NCBI RefSeq assembly: GCF_000381905.1 | Contig: NZ_KB907274.1 | Span: 16,081-80,080 of the forward strand | From: Paenibacillus fonticola DSM 21315 | GTDB lineage: Bacteria; Bacillota; Bacilli; Paenibacillales; Paenibacillaceae | Length of the DNA: 64,000 bases | Reading direction: 5' to 3' | Shown here: piece by piece, positions 54,952 to 63,707 of the stretch | Numbering within the stretch: the stretch's first letter is position 1 | Layout: each line of letters begins with the position of its first letter | The notes under the pieces: model-generated | Told to the model about the DNA's origin: nothing | The model's input: only the letters and a program-made list of their open reading frames with translations | The model's database searches: none | Translations under genes and position numbers: made by a program

Positions 54952-55911
54952 TCACTTGAACCAGCCCCGCCGCATGAAGCTGAGAATCATCCAAATGCTG
55001 AGCACGCCCATTAGGCCAAGTACGCCGAAATAGCCATAGCGCCACTCCAACTCAGGCATGTTAACGAAGTTCATCCCGTAAATCCCGGCAATCAGCGTGA
55101 GCGGCATGAACACGGTCGTAATGACAGTCAGCGTCTTCATGATCCCGTTCATCCGGTTGGAATTGAGCGAAATGTAAGAGTCCCGCAAATCCGCGGTCAT
55201 CTCCCGATTGTTCTCAATCATTTCGGACAGCTTCAACAAATGATCATAAATATCCGAAAAATGTACCCGCGGCTCCTTTTCACCTTGAATATGCTGAGAA
55301 TTCAGTACCCGATACATTAAATCGCGCATGGGCACGATAGTGCGCCGCAGCTTGAGCAGCCGGCTGCGCAGCGCAAACACTTGATTCAACAGCACCTCGA
55401 CGGATTCCCTGCTCCCCTGTTTCTCCAATTCGTCGAGCTCATCCTCGACCGAATATACACAGGGAAAATAATTATCGACCAGGCTGTCTATGACTGCATA
55501 AGCCGCCGCATAAGGGCCCTGCGACCAAATTTTCCGGTCATGCGTCCGGCTCAATATTTTATCCCAAGCCTGATTTACTTCTGACAATGACTTCTGATGG
55601 TAGGATACCAGATAGCCGCTGCCGATGAACAAATCGACCTCAACCGTACTCAATGTGTCCGGATGGATCGCATGCAGTACCATAAACTGATATTCCTCAT
55701 AGTAGTCCAGCTTGGGCCGCTGCAGAACGTGAAGACAATCCTCGATAGCAAGGGGATGGAATTTGAAAAATGCAGAGAGCAGCTCTGATTCCTCTTGTGT
55801 CGGCTCGCTGAAATCAACCCAGCACCATGCATAATGCCCGCGATGAATATCCTCCAGCGGAATTCCCTGTATAACTTTATGATCATGTGTCACGCCTAAG
55901 ACTCGTATCAT
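54952..55911 (-). CDS. corA: CorA family Mg2+/divalent cation transporter
   Basis: A 319-residue pentameric channel subunit. A cytoplasmic alpha/beta domain and long helix lead to two C-terminal membrane helices. The selectivity motif YGMN in AGIYGMNFVNMPELEW is intact, and the protein ends in basic residues. The start is the ATG at 55911, with GGAGG 6 nt upstream, in preference to codons that overlap the ribosome binding site. Confidence 0.94.
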   Translation of the reverse strand: MIRVLGVTHDHKVIQGIPLEDIHRGHYAWCWVDFSEPTQEESELLSAFFKFHPLAIEDCLHVLQRPKLDYYEEYQFMVLHAIHPDTLSTVEVDLFIGSGYLVSYHQKSLSEVNQAWDKILSRTHDRKIWSQGPYAAAYAVIDSLVDNYFPCVYSVEDELDELEKQGSRESVEVLLNQVFALRSRLLKLRRTIVPMRDLMYRVLNSQHIQGEKEPRVHFSDIYDHLLKLSEMIENNREMTADLRDSYISLNSNRMNGIMKTLTVITTVFMPLTLIAGIYGMNFVNMPELEWRYGYFGVLGLMGVLSIWMILSFMRRGWFK

Positions 55912-56017
55912 GTCCATCCTCCTCACTTCTTCATAAGAAACATATCACATCAGCGTCCGTACATTAATAAAAACGTCTAATACTCTGCTGAAAACTTATA
56001 TATTCAATAATATTCAA

Positions 56018-56057
56018 AAAAGCCAATCACCGGTTTTACCCTAAGTGATTGGCTTTT
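56018..56057 (-). terminator. Rho-independent terminator after the pit gene
   Basis: A 13-bp stem (56018-56030 with 56045-56057). T-rich flanks on both strands make it able to act for the pit transcript. Confidence 0.85.
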
Positions 56058-56067
56058 CTCATATAAA

Positions 56068-57057
56068 CTAAAACAAAACTACATAGATTAATCCAGCAAG
56101 GACAGCCACAATCGGAATCGTGATGACCCAAGCGATCACAATTCGCCCGGCAACTCCCCACTTCACCGCCGAGAACCGCTTAGCAGAACCTACACCCAAT
56201 ATCGCGGATGTAATTGCATGCGTAGTGCTCACTGGCAAGTGGAATAACGTTGCGGCGAAAATAACCGATGCCGCAGACATATCTGCCGCGAAACCGTTAA
56301 TGGGCTCGATTTTGAATATTTTCGTCCCCATCGTCTTGATGATCTTCCAGCCGCCGATCGATGTGCCGAGTGCCATAGCTGTCGCAGCGGCGAACTTAAC
56401 CCATAAGGGAACATCCATGGTGTCCTGATATTTGGCCGTTACTAGAGCAAAGGTAATAATCCCCATCGCCTTCTGTGCGTCGTTGGTACCATGCGTGAAC
56501 GCTTGAATGGCTGCCGTAATGACCTGCATCGAGCGGAACCCTTTATTGACTGTATGCGGGCTGCGCTTTGCAAAAAACCATTTCAGGACCATCATCACGA
56601 TATAACCGATCACAAAGGCAATCAATGGAGAAAATATAAGTGCTTCAATAATTGTCGTAAACCCGCTCCAGTTCAGGTTCTTGGAGCCGGCACCGACAAA
56701 TACCGCCCCGGCAAGGGCACCGATCAGAGCATGCGAAGATGAGGAAGGGATACCGAACCACCAGGTAACCAAATTCCATATAATCGCGGCGAGCAATGTT
56801 GCGACAAGGATCTCCAGACCGTTATCCAGCTTGGCCGGGTCGGCTATACTGCCTCCAATCGTCTTGGCTACCCCCGTGAACATCATAGCACCGGCAAAGT
56901 TCATAACCGATGCAAGTAAAATGGCTGTCCGCGGCTTCATCGCACGTGTCGATACCGATGTCGCTATCGCATTTGCGGTATCGTGAAAGCCGTTAATGAA
57001 GTCGAAAGCCAGCGCCAGAAAGATGACAATCAATATGATGATTAAACTCGTATCCAT
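56068..57057 (-). CDS. pit: Low-affinity inorganic phosphate transporter, PiT family
   Basis: A 329-residue membrane protein with about nine helices. The signature repeats are FINGFHDTANAIATSVSTRA near the start and FTHGTNDAQKAMGIITFAL in the middle. It carries metal-phosphate with H+ or Na+. It is the second gene of a DUF47-pit pair (88 nt gap), the same order as ykaA-ykaB in Bacillus. Confidence 0.94.
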   Translation of the reverse strand: MDTSLIIILIVIFLALAFDFINGFHDTANAIATSVSTRAMKPRTAILLASVMNFAGAMMFTGVAKTIGGSIADPAKLDNGLEILVATLLAAIIWNLVTWWFGIPSSSSHALIGALAGAVFVGAGSKNLNWSGFTTIIEALIFSPLIAFVIGYIVMMVLKWFFAKRSPHTVNKGFRSMQVITAAIQAFTHGTNDAQKAMGIITFALVTAKYQDTMDVPLWVKFAAATAMALGTSIGGWKIIKTMGTKIFKIEPINGFAADMSAASVIFAATLFHLPVSTTHAITSAILGVGSAKRFSAVKWGVAGRIVIAWVITIPIVAVLAGLIYVVLF

Positions 57058-57145
57058 AGTCTCATTTTTTGCACAGATCGTTGTATTTGTATATCATCCG
57101 CGCAATTCCAACCTCCCGAAAAATTGAATGTCAAAGCGAAGTTTC

Positions 57146-57760
57146 TTATGAATTGCGCATGATAATGGATTCCAGCATATTGGCAACGTGCTCGCACGCA
57201 TCAGTCGTCGTTTCGAGACGTTCGTAAATTTCCTTCTTCTTGATCAGAACGATTGGATCCGTTATTTTGGAGAACAACTCCTTAATACAAATACGAAGCA
57301 GCTCGTCCCCCTGGTTCTCGAGATCGTTCAAACGAATCGTATGTTCGCGAATCGCAAGCAGTTTTTTCTGGGATAGCAAATGAACTGCCTTTTGAATTTC
57401 ATAAGCAGAGGTACGCAGTATTTCTGCAAATTGAACAATATGCTCGTCCGGCTCGCTCAATTGGTACATAAAGAAGCGGGAGGTCGTCGCCTCCAGGCCG
57501 TCAATCACATCGTCAAGTGTCGTCGTCAGGTTCATAATGTCATCGCGTTCAATCGGTGTAATAAATGTTTTGTTCAATTCGACAATAATCGTGTGCGTGA
57601 AACCATCACATTTCGACTCAAATTCCTTCATTTGCTTAGCGAATTGCTCTACGTCATTAAATTCCGATACCTGCTGGGCGAAATAATCCGCCGAATGCAC
57701 GATCGTATCCGCCATATTTTCTAACGTCTGGAAAAAGATATCTTTCTTTTTCGCTCGCAT
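57146..57760 (-). CDS. DUF47 (PhoU-like) phosphate transport regulator
   Basis: A 204-residue all-helical protein of the DUF47/YkaA family. The metal-ligand helices carry TFITPIERDDIMNLTTTLDD and KKEIYERLETTTDACEHVAN. It is thought to regulate the adjacent Pit transporter. AAAAGGGG precedes the ATG at 57760. Confidence 0.92.
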   Translation of the reverse strand: MRAKKKDIFFQTLENMADTIVHSADYFAQQVSEFNDVEQFAKQMKEFESKCDGFTHTIIVELNKTFITPIERDDIMNLTTTLDDVIDGLEATTSRFFMYQLSEPDEHIVQFAEILRTSAYEIQKAVHLLSQKKLLAIREHTIRLNDLENQGDELLRICIKELFSKITDPIVLIKKKEIYERLETTTDACEHVANMLESIIMRNS

Positions 57761-57951
57761 CTCTTATCCCCTTTTCTCTATTCGTGATTCTTTTACACTC
57801 GGATGACATAACCCTGAATATCTTATCACAATTAGCGACTTCATGGCACTTTTGTTGCAAACTTTTCACGTCTTTGATGTATATTTACCCTTTGTTTCCT
57901 AATACTATCCCTAAATCTGTCCCCTCATGTAATTGTTTCCTATTATTCGAC

Positions 57952-59025
57952 TTATTCCACCACAAATCGACTATCAAAACCTGATTCATTTGGAACAATA
58001 TTGACATATGTAATCCCAGGGTAAAAAGGAATTTCCTCGTTATCTTTTACAAAGCGAATAATGTCGCCTGCTTTACGAACCCATTGCCCGCGGATCATTT
58101 TTCCTCTTTGGAATATAACAGCCTCGCCTCCTATTTCGAGGTTAACGCTAAGGCGTCCAACATCGTCCAGCACCTTATGATTCGCACCCATAACAACTAC
58201 ATTTGCCGTCGTCAGCTGCTCTCCCGTATCCAGATCGTTATGCGGCGAATCGTTGATAGAACGCTTGTACAGCCTAGAGGCATCATTATATTCATAAGTT
58301 ACCCTGTAATTGTTTAATTGAAATTTGACTTCCACCCGCTTAGCATCGGTTCCTTCAGCAGGCTCGTCCTCCCCCCGGAAAGGGTGCACAGGAACATTCT
58401 CATCCTCGATGGCAAATTTCCGTTTGGCTGCCCCTTCCAGCAGCATCTCTATATTGGAGTACAAATTATGCGGTGCCTTTCGTGATTTATCCCGCCAGAA
58501 ATAGGCGCCCGCATTTGTAATTTCGTCCAAATCCTCCTTATGCTGCCGCTGCAGGATGGCAAAAGCATCATTACTCGCTCCCGCGTGCACAAGCACGCCA
58601 TGATAGCTCTCCCCAAGATCAATCATATACGGGCGTATGCTGCGGACAGGCCCAATCCGGACCGTTTCATCCCCGCTTTGATAAATCGCTACAAGACGCG
58701 TAACTCCGCCTTCCGCCAGCACTTCGTAGACAATGTCCGCTTGACCTAAGCCGGATTGCGGCCGAGCGGCCGGCGCATTATTAATCATAACCGCCAGCGG
58801 TCTGCGGGTTACCGGTTGTTCCGTGGGCCGCCCCGTCAGCGGTGCCCTATAGGCCGGCAGCGTCTCCTCAGTGACCGGTTCCTCCACAATCGGTTCTGTA
58901 ACAACCGGTGTTTCTGCGGCATTTTCCGGTACGGCCGCTTTTCCTAAACCACAAGCAGGAATAATAAATAAGACAGGCAGCAATAAGAGCATCACAATAC
59001 ATTTAGACCGTTGTAAACAATTCAA
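57952..59025 (-). CDS. yerB: DUF3048 lipoprotein, YerB-like
   Basis: A secreted lipoprotein of about 357 residues with the lipobox IPAC. It has a Pro/Val/Glu-rich linker and a DUF3048 domain: RPLAVMINNAPAARPQSGLGQA near the start, then IVYEVLAEGGVTRLVAIYQ, with a C-terminal DUF3048 part (PFYPGITYVNIVPN). The best start is TTG 59025, because GGAGG lies 8 nt before it. Upstream ATGs lack such a signal. Role unknown; YerB in Bacillus is a DUF3048 lipoprotein. Confidence 0.88.
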   Translation of the reverse strand: MNCLQRSKCIVMLLLLPVLFIIPACGLGKAAVPENAAETPVVTEPIVEEPVTEETLPAYRAPLTGRPTEQPVTRRPLAVMINNAPAARPQSGLGQADIVYEVLAEGGVTRLVAIYQSGDETVRIGPVRSIRPYMIDLGESYHGVLVHAGASNDAFAILQRQHKEDLDEITNAGAYFWRDKSRKAPHNLYSNIEMLLEGAAKRKFAIEDENVPVHPFRGEDEPAEGTDAKRVEVKFQLNNYRVTYEYNDASRLYKRSINDSPHNDLDTGEQLTTANVVVMGANHKVLDDVGRLSVNLEIGGEAVIFQRGKMIRGQWVRKAGDIIRFVKDNEEIPFYPGITYVNIVPNESGFDSRFVVE

Positions 59026-59105
59026 ATTTCCGTCCTCCGAACCCATAGTTTTCCTCATATTATACGCTGATTGTCAACGTAACGAAATGATGGAAGGAAC
59101 AAAAA

Positions 59106-59140
59106 AAGCGCAGTAGCCGTTCATTAATGGCTATACGCTT
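59106..59140 (-). terminator. Rho-independent terminator of the hydrolase gene
   Basis: An imperfect 12-bp stem (59106-59118 with 59129-59140), followed by seven T residues on the minus strand. Confidence 0.75.
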
Positions 59141-59176
59141 ATAGTACTTCTTAGTTTATTAAGTTTTTTTGCGTTC

Positions 59177-60007
59177 TTATATCATCCAATGCTGCCAATC
59201 CGTTTGAACCGCTTCCAGTCCGTTTAGCCATTCCTTCGTCTTCGTCAGCAATTGATCGCGATGCGCTCCAGTTGAATAGGTGTGATCGCCCTGAAAAATA
59301 ATTTCCTTATCGCAGCGCCCTTCCGGACGCATCCAGAACACTTTCTGGAACAAAAAGGCGTAATCCGCCGGTATCGCATCATCCGATGTCCCGTGAACGA
59401 CGAGCACATCGCCCGAAAACCTGAGCGCTTCCTGAAATGGCTGATATGTGCCGAGCGAATCGAAAAAGACCGGGCTAAATTCATAACCCAAATAATCGGA
59501 TGAACCGGAGCTCATAGCTTTGTCATATACGTCACGGCCGGTGATTTTTACTATATCATTAAAAGGATAACCGACCGACGACCACAAAATGAGCTTCTTC
59601 ACCCGGCGGTCACGGACAGAAGTCAGCAGAGCAATCGCTCCTCCCAAACTGTGCCCAATCAATGTAACCCGGGTAGGATCGATATCTCCGCAGCTCAATC
59701 CGTAATCTAGAACAGCGCGTGTCTGGGCGATCATCGAATCGATGCCTTCCCGTCCATAATCACCGCTGCTCTCCCCGCAGCCGATATAATCAAAACGAAC
59801 GACAAGGTTGCCTTCAGCGGCCAGCTCCCGTGCAGCTTTTACAAACAGCCGGTCCACACCTATCCGGCTGCCGACAAACCCATGGCAAATGACGATCAGC
59901 GGCACGCGATCCTTACAGCGTCCTTCCTGCTTCACGTCATCCTTCGGGTAATGAATACTGGCTGCTATTTTCTCTTCTCCATGCTGAATAACGATTTGCC
60001 GTTCCAT
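59177..60007 (-). CDS. Alpha/beta hydrolase
   Basis: A 276-residue soluble esterase-like protein. The oxyanion strand is VICHGFVGSRIGVDRLFV, the nucleophile Ser is in VTLIGHSLGGAIALL, the acid Asp in VVHGTSDDAIPADYA, and the base His in FQGDHTYSTGAHRDQL. Substrate unknown. It starts at the ATG at 60007 with GGAGGG 8 nt upstream. It is monocistronic and has its own terminator. Confidence 0.9.
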   Translation of the reverse strand: MERQIVIQHGEEKIAASIHYPKDDVKQEGRCKDRVPLIVICHGFVGSRIGVDRLFVKAARELAAEGNLVVRFDYIGCGESSGDYGREGIDSMIAQTRAVLDYGLSCGDIDPTRVTLIGHSLGGAIALLTSVRDRRVKKLILWSSVGYPFNDIVKITGRDVYDKAMSSGSSDYLGYEFSPVFFDSLGTYQPFQEALRFSGDVLVVHGTSDDAIPADYAFLFQKVFWMRPEGRCDKEIIFQGDHTYSTGAHRDQLLTKTKEWLNGLEAVQTDWQHWMI

Positions 60008-60131
60008 TTGTCCACCCTCCCTGTCCTGTAATACAGGACTATATATCAATTAATCCGATAAGTTTAATATGAATTGTAAACTTATCTTAGCATTACAGGA
60101 AGCAGAGTGTCAATCGTTTTCGAACGGAATG

Positions 60132-60353
60132 TTATTCGTAATATTGCCGGAAAAACTGCTCAGTCAATTCCTTTCCTTCTTTTGAACCGTTGCTGGGCTC
60201 ATCCTGATCCAGCCATGGCCGGTAAACATTATTCAGTTGCTCCTGATCCTCCATCTGCTGATCAGCATCAATCGATATGACTTCTTCCAGGCTTCCCCGG
60301 GATTGGCTGTTAAGCAAATATTGCCGGGTAAGCTCTGAATCGAATTGCCCCAT
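60132..60353 (-). CDS. Hypothetical acidic small protein
   Basis: A 73-residue protein rich in Glu, Gln and Asp (for example IDADQQMEDQEQLNNVYRPW). It has no membrane segment and no recognised family. GAGGTG before the ATG at 60353 supports translation. The composition suggests a soluble, probably disordered protein; some spore-associated small proteins of bacilli are similar in style, but this is speculation. Confidence 0.6.
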   Translation of the reverse strand: MGQFDSELTRQYLLNSQSRGSLEEVISIDADQQMEDQEQLNNVYRPWLDQDEPSNGSKEGKELTEQFFRQYYE

Positions 60354-60615
60354 GGCTTCACACCTCGTATACTCAGATTGAAAGAAACAAACAGCTTTTC
60401 CTCCTGCAACCTATTGTTCGAGGCATGAACTCATTTTATTCCCTGTTCCTTTCATTGTCATAAATTGTCCATGATTCTTGAGTCTCACTCCTGCGGACAC
60501 TTCCGAGGACCCTTGCGAAATTAATAAATAATGAAGTATACTACTGGAGAAAATCGGTAATTCACTGGCATAAATGGGAGAGTTAATTAGCCAATCAGCC
60601 TGAAAGGAGAGATTC

Positions 60616-61497
60616 ATGTACATTCACGAGATGATCAGAGAAACGAATCAATTAAGAGGGCAGATGTCCCCGGCTAATGAAGCTTACTTTGGGGAAATGG
60701 TAATGTATTTCCGTTCTGGCGCCAGTTCATTGACCGAAGCCAAGGGAGAAGAAGTTCTTCTGCAGCTCGCCCGGCGCATTATTAAAAACCAGGAGAAGAA
60801 TATTGCCGCCTCCGAAATTTTCGGTGATGATCCTAAAGCTTATTGCGAGCAGCTTGCAGAGGATGTATTGATGAGAAAGCCCCGCAGTTTGCGGGACAAA
60901 ATTAAATACTATACCATGATCCCCTGGGTCGCGCTGACTTGGGTGTTTTTCATTTACATGATCACTGGATTTTTCAGCAAATGGTTTGGCGGCGAGCTTG
61001 AATATACCCAGATCAGCACGGGTTCTTTACTTCTCATAGCTATTCTGTCCATAGCACTTATTGAAGGAGTTACCCGGTTCCTAGGTCCGGGAGCCAAGGG
61101 GAAGAATGGACAAGGGCAAAGGCAAGGACAAGGACAAAGGCAAGGACAATCACATTCAGACCGGAAAGGGCAGAAACTAGAACTGGTGCAAGAGGATGAG
61201 CACGAACTAGCGCTAAAGCAAGAACTCGAACAAAGACAGGAACTTCAGCTGGGACAGGGGCAGGGACAAGAACAAGTACAGGAACTGCTCCAGGAGCAGA
61301 AGCCACTGCAGTCTGGCAAATTCAACCTGAAAACACTCGGCGTTTATATCGGAATTACCGCAGGTATAGGGGCGTTTGGCCTGCTTCTAACTCAGCTCCT
61401 GCCAGCTTTCACCGTATCACCTTGGGACAGCCTCATTATTTTTATTGTAGGTGTAGCGGGCCAGAAATTTATATTCGGTCGCAAAAGCAAATCTTAG
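60616..61497 (+). CDS. DUF1129 membrane protein with a Gln/Gly-rich insertion
   Basis: A 293-residue protein. The N-terminal helical part (EMIRETNQLRGQMSPANEAY, then a Glu-rich segment) and the membrane helices near 100-118, 134-152 and 245-290 match DUF1129. Between the second and third helices lies an inserted region (about 160-232) made of Gln/Gly/Arg repeats and Gln/Glu/Leu repeats. It is low-complexity and not part of the family core. AAAGGAGAG precedes the ATG. A long terminator hairpin follows. Confidence 0.82.
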   Translation: MYIHEMIRETNQLRGQMSPANEAYFGEMVMYFRSGASSLTEAKGEEVLLQLARRIIKNQEKNIAASEIFGDDPKAYCEQLAEDVLMRKPRSLRDKIKYYTMIPWVALTWVFFIYMITGFFSKWFGGELEYTQISTGSLLLIAILSIALIEGVTRFLGPGAKGKNGQGQRQGQGQRQGQSHSDRKGQKLELVQEDEHELALKQELEQRQELQLGQGQGQEQVQELLQEQKPLQSGKFNLKTLGVYIGITAGIGAFGLLLTQLLPAFTVSPWDSLIIFIVGVAGQKFIFGRKSKS

Positions 61498-61547
61498 TTT
61501 CATACTCTAACTTTAGAAGTACCGCCCATGATGAGCGTACCGCCTTA

Positions 61548-61595
61548 AAGGACTGTCCAGAAAGTCAGTAAAAACTGACTTTTGGGACAGTCCTT
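61548..61595 (+). terminator. Long Rho-independent terminator
   Basis: AAGGACTGTCC and GGACAGTCCTT (61548-61558, 61585-61595) enclose a second inner stem AAAGTCAGT/ACTGACTTT, giving a hairpin of about 48 nt downstream of the DUF1129 gene. Confidence 0.85.
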
Positions 61596-61730
61596 CGATC
61601 TTCAAAGGATGGTTTAGGGGGCAGCGAAATTGGTGTGAGCGATGAGAGTGGTGTGAGTGAATTGATGAGTGAATTGAAAAGTAAATTGAAGAGAGACTGA
61701 TGAAAGACTGATGAAACTGAGAGAGTGACG

Positions 61731-61780
61731 AGAACTGGTGAGAACTGGTGAGAACTGGTGAGAACTGGTGAGAACTGGTG
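61731..61780. repeat. 10-bp tandem repeat
   Basis: Five exact copies of AGAACTGGTG, flanked by degenerate AGACTGATGA-type copies over about 120 nt. Non-coding. Confidence 0.9.
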
Positions 61781-61832
61781 AGAGACTGGTGAGTCTGATG
61801 GAATTGGCTGAACTTGTGAGACTGGTCACCCG

Positions 61833-62017
61833 TTAATGGACAGGAGATCCGCTATTTGTTGAAATAGGCCCCTTTTGCTATGCTTACGGACCTTGGTTCC
61901 GTTATTCGACCAAATTGACTGCAATAAACAGGCTTTTGAGGTCAATAGCGGAACGTAGGTCCGTTAGCCCGCCGAATTCCCCGTTATTTCAAAAATAGCG
62001 GCCCCTGTGTCCGTTGG
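61833..62017. repeat. Four-unit inverted repeat element
   Basis: Four copies of a unit of about 25 nt with consensus ACGGACnnnGnnCCGCTATT occur at 61833-61858 (+), 61883-61908 (+), 61941-61968 (-) and 61991-62017 (-). The ++-- arrangement makes the whole 185-bp stretch a nested inverted repeat able to form a long folded RNA or cruciform. It fills the non-coding DNA between the DUF1129 and hydrolase genes. Confidence 0.75.
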
Positions 62018-62071
62018 GACTTGCGCATATATCCAGTTGCCCAGCCAGCTACCCAATCCAACCAGCATTCC

Positions 62072-62149
62072 AAGCTACTTAAGCTAATCAAGCTACTTAA
62101 GCTACTTAAGCTACTTAAGCTACTTAAGCTACTCAAGCTACTCAAGCCA
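62072..62149. repeat. 9-bp tandem repeat
   Basis: About eight copies of GCTACTTAA with small variants (GCTAATCAA, GCTACTCAA). A 64-codon minus frame across it is only the repeat read as Ser/Leu. Confidence 0.9.
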
Positions 62150-62236
62150 CTCTGCCAGCCAAGCCACACATCCAGCAACCAGCCATTGGATCGCCCCTTT
62201 TTTCGCCCTCATACGAGTCCAATTTCACTTTTTTGT

Positions 62237-62731
62237 TTAATAGCCCTCTACCCGCCAAAATGTGTGTTTTCCTATAACAACTTTCTCAACTACTTTTTTC
62301 GCAGTGCTGCCTGGATGCGTATAAAATTCATTGCCATCCTTATCCGTAGTTATCCGCTCTTTGTACTTATCGTTGCCATTAAACCACAGACACTTCCCTA
62401 TTGGATTTGTTCCCCCATTGCTGGCTACACTAAGTGAATCCTTCCAAGCATTTGAGTCTTTATCCGGGCAGCGGGCATTGTTCGTTGTCATACCAGAAAA
62501 TTGACTTTTTTTCAAAACTACACCCGCTACCGTGTTGCCGCCAAATTCACTTGAGTTTTTAGCTTTGCGATTCGATACAACATAATAAACACCTCTTTTG
62601 CCTGTCAATGATTCAACACTAGCTTCTGAATAGATTAGACGGGCAAGAAGATCTACACTATCCAAACCATCAAATTCTGAAAAATCCCATTCATCTGAAC
62701 CTTTGTTTGTTAAGCAATCTCCAGCAGCCAT
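62237..62731 (-). CDS. SleB/CwlJ-type cell wall hydrolase
   Basis: A 164-residue protein of the Hydrolase_2 fold. The catalytic Glu is in LLARLIYSEASVES. GVYYVVSNRKAKNSS and VVLKKSQFSGM are the other diagnostic parts. No signal peptide is seen, as in CwlJ, which acts on spore cortex peptidoglycan. The protein ends with a WRVEGY strand. The start is the ATG at 62731, with AGGTGG 8 nt upstream. Whether it is a spore or a vegetative enzyme is not shown. Confidence 0.85.
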   Translation of the reverse strand: MAAGDCLTNKGSDEWDFSEFDGLDSVDLLARLIYSEASVESLTGKRGVYYVVSNRKAKNSSEFGGNTVAGVVLKKSQFSGMTTNNARCPDKDSNAWKDSLSVASNGGTNPIGKCLWFNGNDKYKERITTDKDGNEFYTHPGSTAKKVVEKVVIGKHTFWRVEGY

Positions 62732-62977
62732 ATATAACACCACCTAATATTATTAGTATTTAGAAAATACAACAGGATATCTAACGGAAGTGTGTATCCC
62801 TCACTGTCAACCGTTTGAGTTGTTATTCCTAAGTACAACCTCATTATAATATACTACGTATCGTTACGCAATATAAAAAATACAAAAATATAATTTTTTA
62901 GTAACAATTTCAATTAATTCATCATTTATACTAAAGGTAGATGTATGTTTCAAATCATATACAAGGAGATGGATTTT

Positions 62978-63703
62978 TTGCCAAATAAAAAAATGTACAT
63001 TAGTGTATTGGTGCTAGCTGTTACATTGGCAGCTTCTAGTTGCAGCAGCCCTGTAGAAAAGTTAAATTCAGGAGATGCATCACCCACACTTATTGAACAG
63101 AAAGAAAATATAAAAAATCTTGTCAAAACAGAAGATGTGATTATATCTGCCCAAGAAGAAGCAACCGGCTCCGGCTCCGACATATTTAAAGAAATTACGG
63201 TTCAGACTAGAGAGTTAAGCAAGACGTTCCCCTGGATCAATGTAACAAACCCATCTTATTACCCCATCGTCCAGCTTGCGGATATTAATGATGACAACAA
63301 TGATGAAATTGTAATTATATTAACCAATGGTTATGGAACGGGTGTTTATGAGCAGGAAATTCATATTTTAAATAGAGATGATTTATCAGAAATAAGCATA
63401 GAGGAACCCGTTGAAGCCGTTAGGAAACGAGTTACATCTACCATCGTTAAAGAGAACAATACAGTTAAAGTATTAGTCGAGCTGGATGGACAAAAATTTG
63501 AAAAAACCTATAAAGAATCGGATGCCGGGGTATGGAATGAAGAGATAGGTTTTGGAGCCATTGTGAATTATACCGTTTCTAACAACAAAATCACGGCCGC
63601 TATCCCTGGAAATGTCTCCCCCGCAGAGTTTGCTGTAGTTGTAGAGGTGGAGTATGGCCCTGATCTTAAAATCAGCAAGATGAGCCTTAATTCCGCATCA
63701 TAA
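62978..63703 (+). CDS. Hypothetical lipoprotein with FG-GAP-like acidic loop
   Basis: A lipoprotein of about 241 residues. The signal peptide ends in the lipobox ASSC (LVLAVTLAASSCSS). The body has a calcium-loop-like stretch (VQLADINDDNNDEIVIILTN), as in FG-GAP or dockerin-type loops, followed by beta-rich sequence. No family assigned. The start is taken as TTG 62978, because AAGGAG is 9 nt before it. The upstream ATG overlaps the ribosome binding site. A group II intron inserts just after its stop codon. Confidence 0.7.
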   Translation: MPNKKMYISVLVLAVTLAASSCSSPVEKLNSGDASPTLIEQKENIKNLVKTEDVIISAQEEATGSGSDIFKEITVQTRELSKTFPWINVTNPSYYPIVQLADINDDNNDEIVIILTNGYGTGVYEQEIHILNRDDLSEISIEEPVEAVRKRVTSTIVKENNTVKVLVELDGQKFEKTYKESDAGVWNEEIGFGAIVNYTVSNNKITAAIPGNVSPAEFAVVVEVEYGPDLKISKMSLNSAS

Positions 63704-63707
63704 ATGC

